Below, one piece after another: positions 16,701-25,164 of a stretch of 39,918 bases of DNA. Under the pieces are notes generated by a model. It worked only from the letters and a program-made list of their open reading frames with translations. It was not told where the DNA came from and ran no database searches. Origin of the DNA: DYMC01 sp035406705 (lineage in GTDB: Bacteria > Verrucomicrobiota > Lentisphaeria > Victivallales > GWF2-50-93); the NCBI GenBank assembly GCA_964426675.1, contig CAYRRM010000029.1:1-39918 (forward strand), in the 5' to 3' direction. Both the position numbers and the translations under genes were made by a program. Positions within the stretch are counted from its first letter, which is position 1; the number at the start of each line of letters is the position of its first letter.

Positions 16701-17096
16701 CTGTTTTCTCCTTTTCTTTTTTGTTGATGACTATATAAAAAATAATTTTATATACTTTTTGATTAAAACATTAACTATGCCAAAATTAAAATAAGAAAAT
16801 ATAACTAATTAATAAATAATATTTTATATATTTTTTTATTAATGGTAACTTAAAAAAATAAAAAACAAAATTGTTTTTTTTATTTAAATGCACACAAAAA
16901 TGTTACAAATTAAAAGGATATTTATAAAGAGAAGTTCTAATTATAATGAATTTGAGTAATTGGAAGGTGCTATTAAGCTAATCTAAAGAGAAGAAAAAAA
17001 CTTTTTATTAGAGTTCAAAAATATTCAAATTTTTTTCTGGGTATAAGGTCTTTTAGACAAAATCTGGAATATCTATAAAATTGGTAGTTTATTTTT
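16701..17096. other. AT-rich spacer upstream of the secretin-like operon
   Basis: About 400 bases between the stop of the znuA-like gene and the start of the secretin-like operon, which must hold the promoter of the latter. A minus-strand TATAAT lies at 16945-16940, without a clear -35. No gene or strong hairpin seen. Confidence 0.4.
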
Positions 17097-18047
17097 CTAA
17101 TTATTCATAATTTTCTCTAAAATCTGAAAATTTTTCTTCATTCTTTCTTCATAAAAATTTAGGGGAGGATTTTCCGGTCCGGAAGCAACTGGATCAAGTT
17201 TTATATGTGGAATTTTCGTTTCATCAGATAGCATCTTAGCAATTTTGTCTGAATACTGATATTCTGAAATTATTGCAATAGGCTTTTCTTTTTCTATGAT
17301 TTTTATTAGAGTGATAATTTCTGATGAAGAAAGTTCGTGGCCATGAGGTTGAAGTGTAGCTATTATTTCTAACCCAAAATCTCTTGCAAAGTAATCAAAT
17401 ACTCCATGAGGCTGAATTATCTTTTTATTTTTGAAGTTTTCTGTTTTTTTCTTAAAGTCATCTGAGATAATCTGAAGTCTTTTGATGTATTCCTTCGCAT
17501 TCTTTTCAAAAATCTCTCTTTTGTCAGGAATAATTCTGGAAAGATTGGATGCAATGTTTATAATTACTTTTTGTGCCATCATTGGACTGGCAAAGAGATG
17601 AGGATTAAATTCACTATGCTCATTGTGATGGTGATGATCTTCTTTAATTTCTTCGTGATCTTCTTCTATTTCCCCATTATGGTGCTCATCAGATAATTTT
17701 ATTAAATCTTTTATTCCTTCTGAACTGTCAATAATTTTTATATTAGGATTGATTTTTAGTACGTTAAGACCAATAAATTCCTCCATTCCAAGCCCATTAA
17801 TTATCATAACATTTGCATTAGAAATTTTCATCATATCTTGAGGAGTTAAAGCATAATCATGAGGACAACCAAGGCCTGGAGGCAATAATAAATCCAGATT
17901 CACTCCACTTCCATCAACGATATTTCTTGAAAACTGATATATGGGAAAAGTACTAACAAGGATTTTTGGATATTCTCCACTAAATAATAAAAAACTGACA
18001 GTAAAAAAAATCCCGTTAAAAATCATTTTTAATAACTTCTTCTTCAT
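17097..18047 (-). CDS. znuA: Zinc ABC transporter substrate-binding protein (ZnuA-like)
   Basis: 316 residues of the cluster A-I (TroA/ZnuA) binding proteins, with a signal peptide in the first ~24 residues. Metal-ligand positions are visible: His63 in 'GCPHDYALTP', His150 in 'NPHLFASPMMA', the His of 'IQPHGVFDYFARDFG', and the distal acidic site in 'ISEYQYSDK'. Between residues 121 and 144 lies a His/Glu/Asp-rich loop (EHH...DHHHHNEH), the feature that separates zinc-specific ZnuA from manganese binders. It captures zinc in the periplasm for import. ZnuB and ZnuC are not adjacent and must be encoded elsewhere. It is divergent from a Fur-family gene, its likely repressor, with a candidate operator between them. 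Confidence 0.9.
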   Translation of the reverse strand: MKKKLLKMIFNGIFFTVSFLLFSGEYPKILVSTFPIYQFSRNIVDGSGVNLDLLLPPGLGCPHDYALTPQDMMKISNANVMIINGLGMEEFIGLNVLKINPNIKIIDSSEGIKDLIKLSDEHHNGEIEEDHEEIKEDHHHHNEHSEFNPHLFASPMMAQKVIINIASNLSRIIPDKREIFEKNAKEYIKRLQIISDDFKKKTENFKNKKIIQPHGVFDYFARDFGLEIIATLQPHGHELSSSEIITLIKIIEKEKPIAIISEYQYSDKIAKMLSDETKIPHIKLDPVASGPENPPLNFYEERMKKNFQILEKIMNN

Positions 18048-18077
18048 AATTATTTCTCCTTTAATTTTTTATACTAT

Positions 18078-18101
18078 TTATTGCGACTTAATTTGCAATA
18101 A
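18078..18101. promoter_or_regulatory. Candidate Zur/Fur-type operator
   Basis: TTATTGC (18078-18084) and its exact reverse complement GCAATAA (18095-18101), ten bases apart, lie in the divergent znuA/fur spacer close to the znuA start. Fur-family operators are AT-rich palindromes of about this length, though the spacing differs from the common 7-1-7 form. Confidence 0.35.
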
Positions 18102-18196
18102 CAATATAGATTATTTTTCCTTCTTTACAAATACAAATTATTATATTTTTTTTTATATCACTTTTTTTTTTCTTTTATTCAAGTATTTTTTCATAT

Positions 18197-18595
18197 ATGA
18201 AAAAGAAGAGAGAGAGACAGACTAAACAAAAAAGGATTATAGAGGAACTTATTAAAACCTCAAAGACTCCCTTATCTGTTGATGAAATCCTTTGCATTGG
18301 CAGAAAAAAACTTGCCACGCTCAATCGTGCAACTGTTTATCGAAACTTAAATGCCTTCATTTCAAGAGGAGAATTAAAAAAGATAAAAATTCCCTTCAGC
18401 GGAACTTTTTATGAAGGTGGGAAAAAAGATCACCATCACAATTTTCTCTGTTTAAATTGCAAAAAGGTATATGATATCCCCGGATGTCATTTAAAGAAAA
18501 ATATCAGAATGCCTAAAGGTTTTAATCTTCAAAAACATGAAATATTCTTTTATGGGATCTGTGAAAAATGCAATATTTTCAAAGGAAAAAGTTAA
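18197..18595 (+). CDS. Fur-family regulator, probably Zur
   Basis: 132 residues. A winged helix (residues ~8-70, 'TLNRATVYRNLNAFISRGEL') is followed by the metal-binding dimer domain with 'KKDHHHNFLCLNCKKVYDI' and a second 'CEKCN' near the end; the two Cys pairs form the structural zinc site. Fur-family proteins repress metal-uptake genes when loaded with metal. Divergent placement beside znuA argues for zinc (Zur) rather than iron or peroxide sensing; the sequence alone cannot decide. The -35 of the tRNA-Thr promoter begins just after its stop. Confidence 0.88.
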   Translation: MKKKRERQTKQKRIIEELIKTSKTPLSVDEILCIGRKKLATLNRATVYRNLNAFISRGELKKIKIPFSGTFYEGGKKDHHHNFLCLNCKKVYDIPGCHLKKNIRMPKGFNLQKHEIFFYGICEKCNIFKGKS

Positions 18596-18623
18596 TTGAA
18601 ATAAAAGTATCTTCTGATATATT
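18596..18623 (+). promoter_or_regulatory. Sigma70-type promoter of tRNA-Thr
   Basis: TTGAAA (18596-18601) and TATATT (18618-18623), 16 bases apart, with tRNA-Thr beginning 15 bases further on. The same -35 and spacing are seen at tRNA-Gly. Confidence 0.6.
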
Positions 18624-18638
18624 ACTCACCTTACTTGC

Positions 18639-18714
18639 GCCAATGTAGCTCAGCTGGTAGAGCAGCTCATTCGTAATGAGCAGGTCATCGGTTCGAATCC
18701 GATCATTGGCTCCA
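18639..18714 (+). tRNA. tRNA-Thr (anticodon CGT)
   Basis: A full cloverleaf: acceptor GCCAATG paired with CATTGGC, D-arm GCTCAGCTGGTAGAGC, anticodon stem GCTCA/TGAGC around TTCGTAA (anticodon CGT, reads ACG), T-arm with GGTTCGAATCC, and an encoded CCA at 18712-18714. The dus gene follows 50 bases later on the same strand, probably on the same transcript. Confidence 0.96.
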
Positions 18715-18764
18715 GAAACAAAATTATTTCAAATAATATAAAGATTCCCCAGAAAAAAATAAAA

Positions 18765-19772
18765 ATGCCCGAATCTATTTATCCAGAAAATGCAATAATT
18801 CTGGCACCATTATCAGGTTATACAGATTTACCATACAGACAAAGTATGCGCCGACATGGTTGTTTTTATTCTTTTACAGAAATGATTGATGCTGGTTCTC
18901 TTGTTTTTGGCAATGGAAAGACTTTACGTTTTTTAGATAGAGCTGAAAATGAGTCGTGGTTAGGTTGTCAAATCATTGGTTCAGACCCTGAAATACTTGC
19001 TAAAGCAACAAAAATTATCTCACAATATAAGTTTAATATAGTTGACTTTAATCTTGGCTGTCCTGTGCCAAAGGTTATCAAAAAAGGAGAAGGTGCCGCT
19101 CTCGCGAAAGAGATTGACAAGGCATTGATTGCCTTTGAAATTATAGTCAAAAACTGTGAACGGCCGGTTTCCGCAAAAATAAGGATTCTTCACGAAGAAG
19201 ATCCAGAGCCATCAATAAAACTCGCGAAAGGTCTTGAGTCTGTAGGAGCATCAGCAATTACTGTTCACGGTCGAGTTCAGAAACAATTTTACAGTGGTCC
19301 TGTCCATTTAAAAATAATAAAAGAAATCAAAAATAATTTGAAAGTTCAGGTAATTGCAAATGGTGGAATAAATTCATATTCAAAATATAATGAAACTATC
19401 AATTATCTTGGACAAATTCCTATTATGTTGGCGACGGGAGCGATGGGAAATCCATGGTTATTTGAGGAAATAAGTGAAGGAGAAATGTTCATTCCTCCTC
19501 GGCCAGATGACTTAGCAAATGAAATAAAAACTCATATTTTTGAAACAATTTTATACTATGGAGAAGAACGAGGATTGCGAATTTCGCGAAAGTTCATATT
19601 TGATTATCTGAAAGGACGCGGCTATTCATCAGAATTAAAAAATTCTGTGATAAAAATAAAGTCACTTCAGGATTTAGAAAATTTTCTTTGTGAAATTCGC
19701 AAAGGACCATCAAGAGGATATTATGACTGGTTAAAAAAGAACCCTTATGCGCCAAGAAAATTAAGAGAATAA
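18765..19772 (+). CDS. dus: tRNA-dihydrouridine synthase
   Basis: 335 residues. Dus enzymes reduce uridines in the tRNA D-loop using FMN and NADPH. Seen are the TIM-barrel opening 'ILAPLSGYTDLPYRQSMRRH', 'DFNLGCPVPKV' with the catalytic Cys, 'ITVHGRVQKQFYSG' in the FMN phosphate region, 'VIANGGINSYSKY', and 'LATGAMGNPWLFEEI'. Which of the bacterial classes (DusA, B or C) it belongs to is unclear, though the pattern is closest to DusB. It lies directly after tRNA-Thr. Two imperfect (one-mismatch) copies of the 13-bp repeat occur at 19576-19588 and 19689-19701, in other codon phases. Confidence 0.93.
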   Translation: MPESIYPENAIILAPLSGYTDLPYRQSMRRHGCFYSFTEMIDAGSLVFGNGKTLRFLDRAENESWLGCQIIGSDPEILAKATKIISQYKFNIVDFNLGCPVPKVIKKGEGAALAKEIDKALIAFEIIVKNCERPVSAKIRILHEEDPEPSIKLAKGLESVGASAITVHGRVQKQFYSGPVHLKIIKEIKNNLKVQVIANGGINSYSKYNETINYLGQIPIMLATGAMGNPWLFEEISEGEMFIPPRPDDLANEIKTHIFETILYYGEERGLRISRKFIFDYLKGRGYSSELKNSVIKIKSLQDLENFLCEIRKGPSRGYYDWLKKNPYAPRKLRE

Positions 19773-19804
19773 ATTCTTAACAATGTATAAATTTTCTCTT
19801 CTTA

Positions 19805-21589
19805 TCAATCAGTAAGAATAGCTTTTATCCTTCTTACACCTCTGCTAGAACTTTCTTCTTTTAGAATTTTGAATTTACCGAGAAGTCCTGTATTTTCAAC
19901 ATGAGGGCCACCACAAATTTCCTTGCTGAAATCGCCGATAGAATATACTTTTACTTTCTCGCCGTATTTCTCTACAAAGAGCCCTATAGCGCCTTCTTTT
20001 AATGCTTCTTCAACTGTTTTTTGTTCAACTTTTACCGGTAATCTTTTCTGGATGACATTATTAACTATTTTTTCTACTTCTGATATTTGTTCTGGAGTCA
20101 TTTTATCTGAATGAGAAAAATCGAATCTCAATCTTTCCGGAGTAATGTTAGAGCCTTTTTGTTCTACGTGTTCTCCAAGAACCATCCGTAATGCTTTATG
20201 AAGAAGGTGTGTAGCAGTGTGGAGTTTTACTGTCATTTCAGAGTTATCAGCAAGTCCCCCTTTAAATTTTTGTTCAGCTCCAGCTCTGGAAAGCTCTTGA
20301 TGCTTCTTATAAGCCTCCTTAAATCCTTCCACATCTACCAGAAAACCTTTTTCTCCCGCCATTTCTATTGTTAATTCAAGAGGAAATCCGTATGTTTCAT
20401 ATAAATAAAAGGCATTTTTTCCACTTATTACTTTTTTCTGGATATGAACAGGAACTCTTGATATAAATCGCTCAAACTCTCTCGCTCCATTATCGAGAGT
20501 TTTGAAAAATTGCTCTTCCTCTCTCCTCATTTCATCTGTTATTTTTTGAGAATTTGCGGAAAGTTCCGGATACACATCTGCGAAAATCGCAATTACCGCA
20601 TCTGCGATTTTCGCAATAAACGCATTGGTAAGTCCGAGTTTTCTACCCTGCATTATGGAACGTCTGATTAAACGCCTCAAAACATATGGTTGATCAACAT
20701 TCCCTGGCGAAATTCCGTCAGCCATGATAAATGTTGCCGCACGCATATGGTCTGCAATAATTCTTGCGGCACGGTCTAAATTTTCATCGCCAGTTGGGAC
20801 TTTTTTTCCGGATAATTCGGAGATTACATTAAAAATAGGAGTAAAAAGTTCTGTTTCATAACAACTGGATTTTCCCTGTAAGATAGCTGTTACTCTTTCA
20901 AGTCCCATTCCAGTATCTACATTTTTTTGTTTTAATGGTTCAAAACTTCCATCTGCTTTTTTATTATACTGCATAAAAACATCATTCCATATTTCTACCC
21001 ATCTTTTATCATCTGGAGTAAAAAGTTCAGGAGCTTTTTCATTAGCAGTCCAGAAGAACATTTCAGTATCTGGGCCACAGGGGCCACATTCTCCTGCTGG
21101 TCCCCACCAATTATCTTTTTTAGGTCTTCTTGCAATTCTATTTTCTGGAATACCAAGTTTTTTCCATATATCGAAGGCTTCCTGATCAAATGGGGCATCA
21201 TTATCACCTTCGAAAACAGTTACCGCTAATTTATCTACTGGTAATCCAAGCCACTCTGATGATGTAAGAAACTCGAAACTAAATTCAATAGCCTCTTTCT
21301 TGAAATAATCTCCCAATGACCAATTACCTAACATTTCAAAAAAAGTAAGATGAACAGCATCACCAACTTCATCTATATCCCCGGTCCTGATGCATTTTTG
21401 AAAATTTACCAATCTTTTTCCAAGGGGGTGCTGTTCTCCAAGTAAAAATGGAACAAGGGGGTGCATTCCTGCGGTGGTAAATAAAACTGTGGGATCATTT
21501 TCAGGTATAAGTGGAGCACTTTTTATTACTGAATGCCCTTTTCCCTTAAAAAAATCAATATATTTTTTTCTCAACTCTGATGCTTTCAT
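19805..21589 (-). CDS. alaS: Alanine--tRNA ligase, short form without C-Ala domain
   Basis: 594 residues; typical bacterial AlaRS is about 870-880. The class II catalytic core is intact ('KKYIDFFKGKGHSVIKSAPL', 'LFTTAGMHPLVPFLLG', 'GECGPCGPDTEMFFW'). The editing domain is also complete, with H457-x3-H461 and C559-x3-H563 ligands for the zinc that binds mischarged Ser/Gly-tRNA. The protein stops just after the editing domain, so the C-terminal C-Ala domain is missing. The gene ends in a normal stop, so it is a genuine short form, not a frameshift. Third in an operon after ilvD and an 82-residue protein, nine bases from the latter. Two 13-bp palindromes fall in residues 326-337. Confidence 0.95.
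   Translation of the reverse strand: MKASELRKKYIDFFKGKGHSVIKSAPLIPENDPTVLFTTAGMHPLVPFLLGEQHPLGKRLVNFQKCIRTGDIDEVGDAVHLTFFEMLGNWSLGDYFKKEAIEFSFEFLTSSEWLGLPVDKLAVTVFEGDNDAPFDQEAFDIWKKLGIPENRIARRPKKDNWWGPAGECGPCGPDTEMFFWTANEKAPELFTPDDKRWVEIWNDVFMQYNKKADGSFEPLKQKNVDTGMGLERVTAILQGKSSCYETELFTPIFNVISELSGKKVPTGDENLDRAARIIADHMRAATFIMADGISPGNVDQPYVLRRLIRRSIMQGRKLGLTNAFIAKIADAVIAIFADVYPELSANSQKITDEMRREEEQFFKTLDNGAREFERFISRVPVHIQKKVISGKNAFYLYETYGFPLELTIEMAGEKGFLVDVEGFKEAYKKHQELSRAGAEQKFKGGLADNSEMTVKLHTATHLLHKALRMVLGEHVEQKGSNITPERLRFDFSHSDKMTPEQISEVEKIVNNVIQKRLPVKVEQKTVEEALKEGAIGLFVEKYGEKVKVYSIGDFSKEICGGPHVENTGLLGKFKILKEESSSRGVRRIKAILTD
20579..20591. repeat. Iterated palindrome TGCGAAAATCGCA
   Basis: Perfect copy in alaS. 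On the coding (minus) strand it reads TGCGATTTTCGCA and encodes A-I-F-A at residues 334-337. Confidence 0.8.
20603..20615. repeat. Iterated palindrome TGCGATTTTCGCA
   Basis: Perfect copy in alaS, 11 bases from the previous copy and in opposite orientation. It encodes A-K-I-A at residues 326-329. Confidence 0.8.
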
Positions 21590-21598
21590 AATTTCTAC

Positions 21599-21847
21599 TT
21601 ATTTCACAATTGATTCTGAGATTATATCAAAAAACTCATCTTTACTTAGTTCAGATAATTTTTTTCCTCTTGCAGATAACTTCTCATTAAATTTTATTGC
21701 TGTTTCTGTCATCTTTTCATGGGTTTCTTCTGAACCACCATAAAGTCTAAAATTTTCACCTTTCGTAATACGAACGTGTTCATCTTTTGCATCGAAACCT
21801 ATTCCAAGCAAAAGAGCATTGTTATCTTTTTTAGAGCTATTTTTCAT
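21599..21847 (-). CDS. Small conserved-looking protein of unknown function (82 aa)
   Basis: 82 residues, soluble, no membrane helix: an N-terminal 'LLLGIGFDAKDEHVRITKGE' and 'FRLYGGSEETHEKMTETAIK', then a helical, charged tail. I do not recognise a named family, though its style and position look like a real gene. It starts five bases after the ilvD stop; its ribosome-binding site GAGGAG is formed by the last two Glu codons of ilvD. The alaS start follows nine bases after its stop. The tight operon placement suggests co-regulation with amino-acid metabolism or translation, but nothing more can be said. Confidence 0.75.
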   Translation of the reverse strand: MKNSSKKDNNALLLGIGFDAKDEHVRITKGENFRLYGGSEETHEKMTETAIKFNEKLSARGKKLSELSKDEFFDIISESIVK

Positions 21848-21852
21848 TTTTT

Positions 21853-23517
21853 TTACTCCTCTAATATTGCACCAGTATCAGCACTTTTTGCGAATTTCGC
21901 ATAACGAGCTAACCATCCAGTTTTTACTTTGGGTTTTTGAGGAACCCATTCGGAACGTCTCCTCGCAATTTCCGTTTCATCTACTTCAAGTTCAATTTTT
22001 CTTTCCGGGATATTGATAGAAATAATATCTCCATTTTTTATAAGAGCAATAAGACCTCCTGCAGCAGCTTCCGGACTTATATGCCCTATACACGCGCCCC
22101 TTGTCCCGCCACTAAACCTACCATCAGTTATTAAGGCAACTTTTTCACCGAGCCCACGTCCCATGATATAGCTTGTTGGAGCAAGCATTTCCTGCATACC
22201 TGGTCCACCTCGCGGGCCTTCATATCTTATGACTACGACATCACCTTCTTTTACTTTTCCTTCGAGAATTCCAGAACACGCATCCTCCTGACTTTCAAAA
22301 ACCACTGCTGGACCTTTGTGCCTTAGCATAGCAGGAGCCACTCCAGCAGTCTTTACAACAGAACCATTAGGGGCAATATTTCCAAATAGAAAAGCCAATC
22401 CCCCATCCTTACTGTAAGGATTTCCTATAGTTCTAATAATTGTGCCATCGGGACTTTTTGCATTAGCTATATTTTCTCCTAACGTCTTTCCAGTAACCGT
22501 AATACAATCTAAATTTAACAATCCAAGTTTTGAAATTTCTTTTAAAATTGAACTTATCCCTCCAACTCTATCAACGTCTTCAATATGATATTGACTTGAA
22601 GGAGATACCTTGCATAGATTGGCGGTTCTACGGCTAACTTCATCTATTTTCTTTAAATCAATATTAACTCCGGCTTCTTTTGCAATAGCAAGTCCATGTA
22701 AAATCGTGTTCGTGCTACCACCCATTGCCATATCAAGAGCAAAAGCATTCATAAATGCCTTTTCTGATGCAATTTCTCTTGGTAGAGGAGCATTATCAAG
22801 AGCCATTTGAACAATTCGTTTTGCCGCTGTTTTCCATAACTCCTTACGAACTGGATTTTCTGCAAGAATAGTTCCGTTTCCAGGTAAAGCAATACCAAGC
22901 GCCTCACATAAACAATTCATACTGTTTGCTGTAAACATACCAGAACATGAACCTGGTCCCGGACAAGCATAATCAACAAGTTTTTCGAGTTCTGCTTCTG
23001 TCATCGTGCCGCTTTTCACTCTACCAACGCCTTCAAAGACAGATATCAAATCACATGCTTTCCCATTTAAACTTCCTGCTGCCATCGGCCCTCCAGATGC
23101 GAAAATCGCAGGAATATTTACACGCATTACACCCATCAGCATTCCCGGAACTATTTTATCGCAATTTGGAATACAAATAACTGCATCAAAAGAATGCGCC
23201 TTAAGCATCGATTCCACAGAATCTGCTATCAGTTCTCTGCTCGGTAATGAATATTTCATCCCTTCATGTCCCATAGCAATACCATCGCATATTGCAATCG
23301 TATTGAATTCAAAAGGAACACCGCCTGCTTTCTTAATTTCAGCACAAATAAGTTTTCCAACTTCATTCAACTTGCAATGCCCAGGGACTATATTTGTATA
23401 TGAATTGCAAACTGCAATGAAGGGCTTTTTTATATCTTTCTTTGCTAAACCGACAGCTCTCAATAATGAACGGTGTGGAGCTCTTTCAAGTCCTTTTTTA
23501 ATAATATCACTTTTCAT
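21853..23517 (-). CDS. ilvD: Dihydroxy-acid dehydratase
   Basis: 554 residues. IlvD converts dihydroxyacids to 2-oxoacids in isoleucine and valine synthesis, using an iron-sulfur cluster. Cluster ligand regions are visible: 'VCNSYTNIVPGH', 'CIPNCDKIVPGM' and 'CPGPGSCSGMFTANSMNC', and also 'GGRFSGGTRGACIGHISPEA' near the C-terminus. Full length. It is first of a three-gene operon with the 82-residue protein and alaS, and no other branched-chain biosynthesis gene is near. Divergent from ffh. Two perfect 13-bp palindromes lie within the gene. Confidence 0.96.
   Translation of the reverse strand: MKSDIIKKGLERAPHRSLLRAVGLAKKDIKKPFIAVCNSYTNIVPGHCKLNEVGKLICAEIKKAGGVPFEFNTIAICDGIAMGHEGMKYSLPSRELIADSVESMLKAHSFDAVICIPNCDKIVPGMLMGVMRVNIPAIFASGGPMAAGSLNGKACDLISVFEGVGRVKSGTMTEAELEKLVDYACPGPGSCSGMFTANSMNCLCEALGIALPGNGTILAENPVRKELWKTAAKRIVQMALDNAPLPREIASEKAFMNAFALDMAMGGSTNTILHGLAIAKEAGVNIDLKKIDEVSRRTANLCKVSPSSQYHIEDVDRVGGISSILKEISKLGLLNLDCITVTGKTLGENIANAKSPDGTIIRTIGNPYSKDGGLAFLFGNIAPNGSVVKTAGVAPAMLRHKGPAVVFESQEDACSGILEGKVKEGDVVVIRYEGPRGGPGMQEMLAPTSYIMGRGLGEKVALITDGRFSGGTRGACIGHISPEAAAGGLIALIKNGDIISINIPERKIELEVDETEIARRRSEWVPQKPKVKTGWLARYAKFAKSADTGAILEE
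21889..21901. repeat. Iterated palindrome TGCGAATTTCGCA
   Basis: Perfect copy near the 3' end of ilvD. On the coding (minus) strand it encodes A-K-F-A at residues 540-543. Confidence 0.8.
23098..23110. repeat. Iterated palindrome TGCGAAAATCGCA
   Basis: Perfect copy in ilvD. On the coding (minus) strand it encodes A-I-F-A at residues 137-140, in the 'VNIPAIFASGGPM' segment. Confidence 0.8.
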
Positions 23518-23683
23518 TTTTTATCACCTAATAAGTTGATTTTAGTGTTTCTATGATTATAATATTGCTTTTTCTTTAAGAAATAAATTAACAAATTGTA
23601 ATTTAACATCATTTCAGAAAAATTCATTAGTTTCTATCTAAAAAAATATTTTTTATCCTCAAAAATAAAAGGAAGATGCTGAA

Positions 23684-25099
23684 ATGTTCGAGAATTTAAC
23701 TTCAAAATTAAGAGAAGCTTTAAGAAATATAAGCGGACAAGCCACAATATCTGAGCCAAATATCTCAGAAGCCATGCAGGAATTAAAGTCCGCACTGATC
23801 GACTCCGATGTAAATAAAGACGCTGCAGAACAATTTATTGAAGAAGTAAAGAATAAATCCCTCGGAAGAGAAGTTCTTCCAAACGTTAGCCCTGAACAAC
23901 AAATAGTAAAATTTGTATACGATGAACTTGTAAATTTCCTTGGCGATAAAGAAGCCCCTTTGAACCTCCAATCAAATCCATCTGTAATCATGCTCGTGGG
24001 GTTGCATGGCAGCGGAAAAACAACAACTTCTGCGAAAATCGCATCCCACCTTATGAAAAAAGGGCGCAAACCAATGCTTGTAGCATGCGATGTCTATCGA
24101 CCAGCAGCAATCGATCAACTCGAAATTCTCAGTAAGGAAATAAATTCTGGATTTTATGCGCAACGCGATAGTCTCGATGTAGTCACAATTGCAAAATATG
24201 CTTTAACAACAGCAAAGTTAAATAATTTTGATACTTTGATAATTGATAGCGCTGGAAGGCATCAAATAGACCATGAAATGATTATGGAACTTGTGAGACT
24301 AAAACAAAGCGTTAACCCTGATGAAATTTTACTTGTTGTAGATGCTGCGTTAGGACAGGAATCAGCTTCAGTAGCAAAACATTTTAATGAAGCTCTCGGT
24401 ATAACAGGAGTTGTACTTACCAAACTGGATGGGGATGCAAAAGGCGGAGCTGCTTTGTCAATAAAAAAAGTTGCAAATTCTCCAATAAAATTCGTTGGCG
24501 TTGGCGAAAAAATTAATGATCTTGAATCTTTTTATCCTGATAGAATGGCTTCCAGAATACTTGGAATGGGAGATATTGTTTCTCTGGTAGAAAAAGCTGC
24601 AGAAGAAATAGACAAGAAAGAAGCCGAAGAACTTCAGAAAAAAATGCTCGAAAATAAATTTGACCTCAATGACCTTATGCAACATATAAAACAGATGAAA
24701 AAAATGGGAGGATTGGAATCTATCTTATCATTTCTTCCTGGAGGAGACCAATTAGCAGATATACCAGATCTGGATAATGACGCAATCGCGGAAATGGAGT
24801 CCCTTATAAATTCAATGACAAAAGCTGAAAGGCAAAATCCAGATATCATAGACTTCTCCAGAAAAAAGCGAATATGTAAAGGCAGTGGAAGGACTATTGA
24901 GACATTGAATAGATTACTTGAACAGTTTAATATGATGAGAAAATTCATGAAAAATACAAGTCTTCTTAAAAAAATTATGTCAGGTCTTTCTCCATCATCT
25001 TTACTTGGAGCTCTTAGTTCTGGAGGATCTCCCACATCGGCCTTTAGAAGAGGTTCTAACTATACACCACCTAAAAAGAAAAGAAAAAAAAGAAAATAA
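23684..25099 (+). CDS. ffh: Signal recognition particle protein Ffh (SRP54)
   Basis: 471 residues. Ffh binds signal sequences and 4.5S RNA to deliver membrane proteins to FtsY. Residues ~1-95 form the helical N domain. The GTPase domain shows G1 'GLHGSGKTTTSAKIASHL', 'DVYRPAAIDQLEIL', G3 'DSAGRH' (usually DTAGR), and 'LTKLDGDAKGGAALSI'. The Met-rich M domain follows from ~300, with 'KRICKGSGRTIETLNRLLEQ' contacting the RNA, and the C-terminus is very basic. A 13-bp palindrome encodes residues 117-120 right after the P-loop. It starts at 23684, divergent from ilvD. Confidence 0.96.
   Translation: MFENLTSKLREALRNISGQATISEPNISEAMQELKSALIDSDVNKDAAEQFIEEVKNKSLGREVLPNVSPEQQIVKFVYDELVNFLGDKEAPLNLQSNPSVIMLVGLHGSGKTTTSAKIASHLMKKGRKPMLVACDVYRPAAIDQLEILSKEINSGFYAQRDSLDVVTIAKYALTTAKLNNFDTLIIDSAGRHQIDHEMIMELVRLKQSVNPDEILLVVDAALGQESASVAKHFNEALGITGVVLTKLDGDAKGGAALSIKKVANSPIKFVGVGEKINDLESFYPDRMASRILGMGDIVSLVEKAAEEIDKKEAEELQKKMLENKFDLNDLMQHIKQMKKMGGLESILSFLPGGDQLADIPDLDNDAIAEMESLINSMTKAERQNPDIIDFSRKKRICKGSGRTIETLNRLLEQFNMMRKFMKNTSLLKKIMSGLSPSSLLGALSSGGSPTSAFRRGSNYTPPKKKRKKRK
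24031..24043. repeat. Iterated palindrome TGCGAAAATCGCA
   Basis: Perfect copy in ffh, immediately after the P-loop codons. It encodes A-K-I-A at residues 117-120. Confidence 0.8.
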
Positions 25100-25102
25100 A
25101 AT

Positions 25103-25130
25103 TTGATATATTACTATATTAGGGTATAAT
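25103..25130 (+). promoter_or_regulatory. Sigma70-type promoter of the GAF-kinase-thi4 operon
   Basis: TTGATA (25103-25108) and TATAAT (25125-25130), 16 bases apart, lie just after the ffh stop. A strong ribosome-binding site (AGAGGGGGAG) precedes the 25165 start, so this unit can be transcribed on its own. Confidence 0.65.
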
Positions 25131-25164
25131 TTAATATTATTCTAAAAGAGAGGGGGAGAAAAAA

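Noticed and set aside
23006..23539. 177-codon plus-strand frame within ilvD
   Set aside because: Antisense to conserved ilvD sequence; composition is the mirror of that gene.
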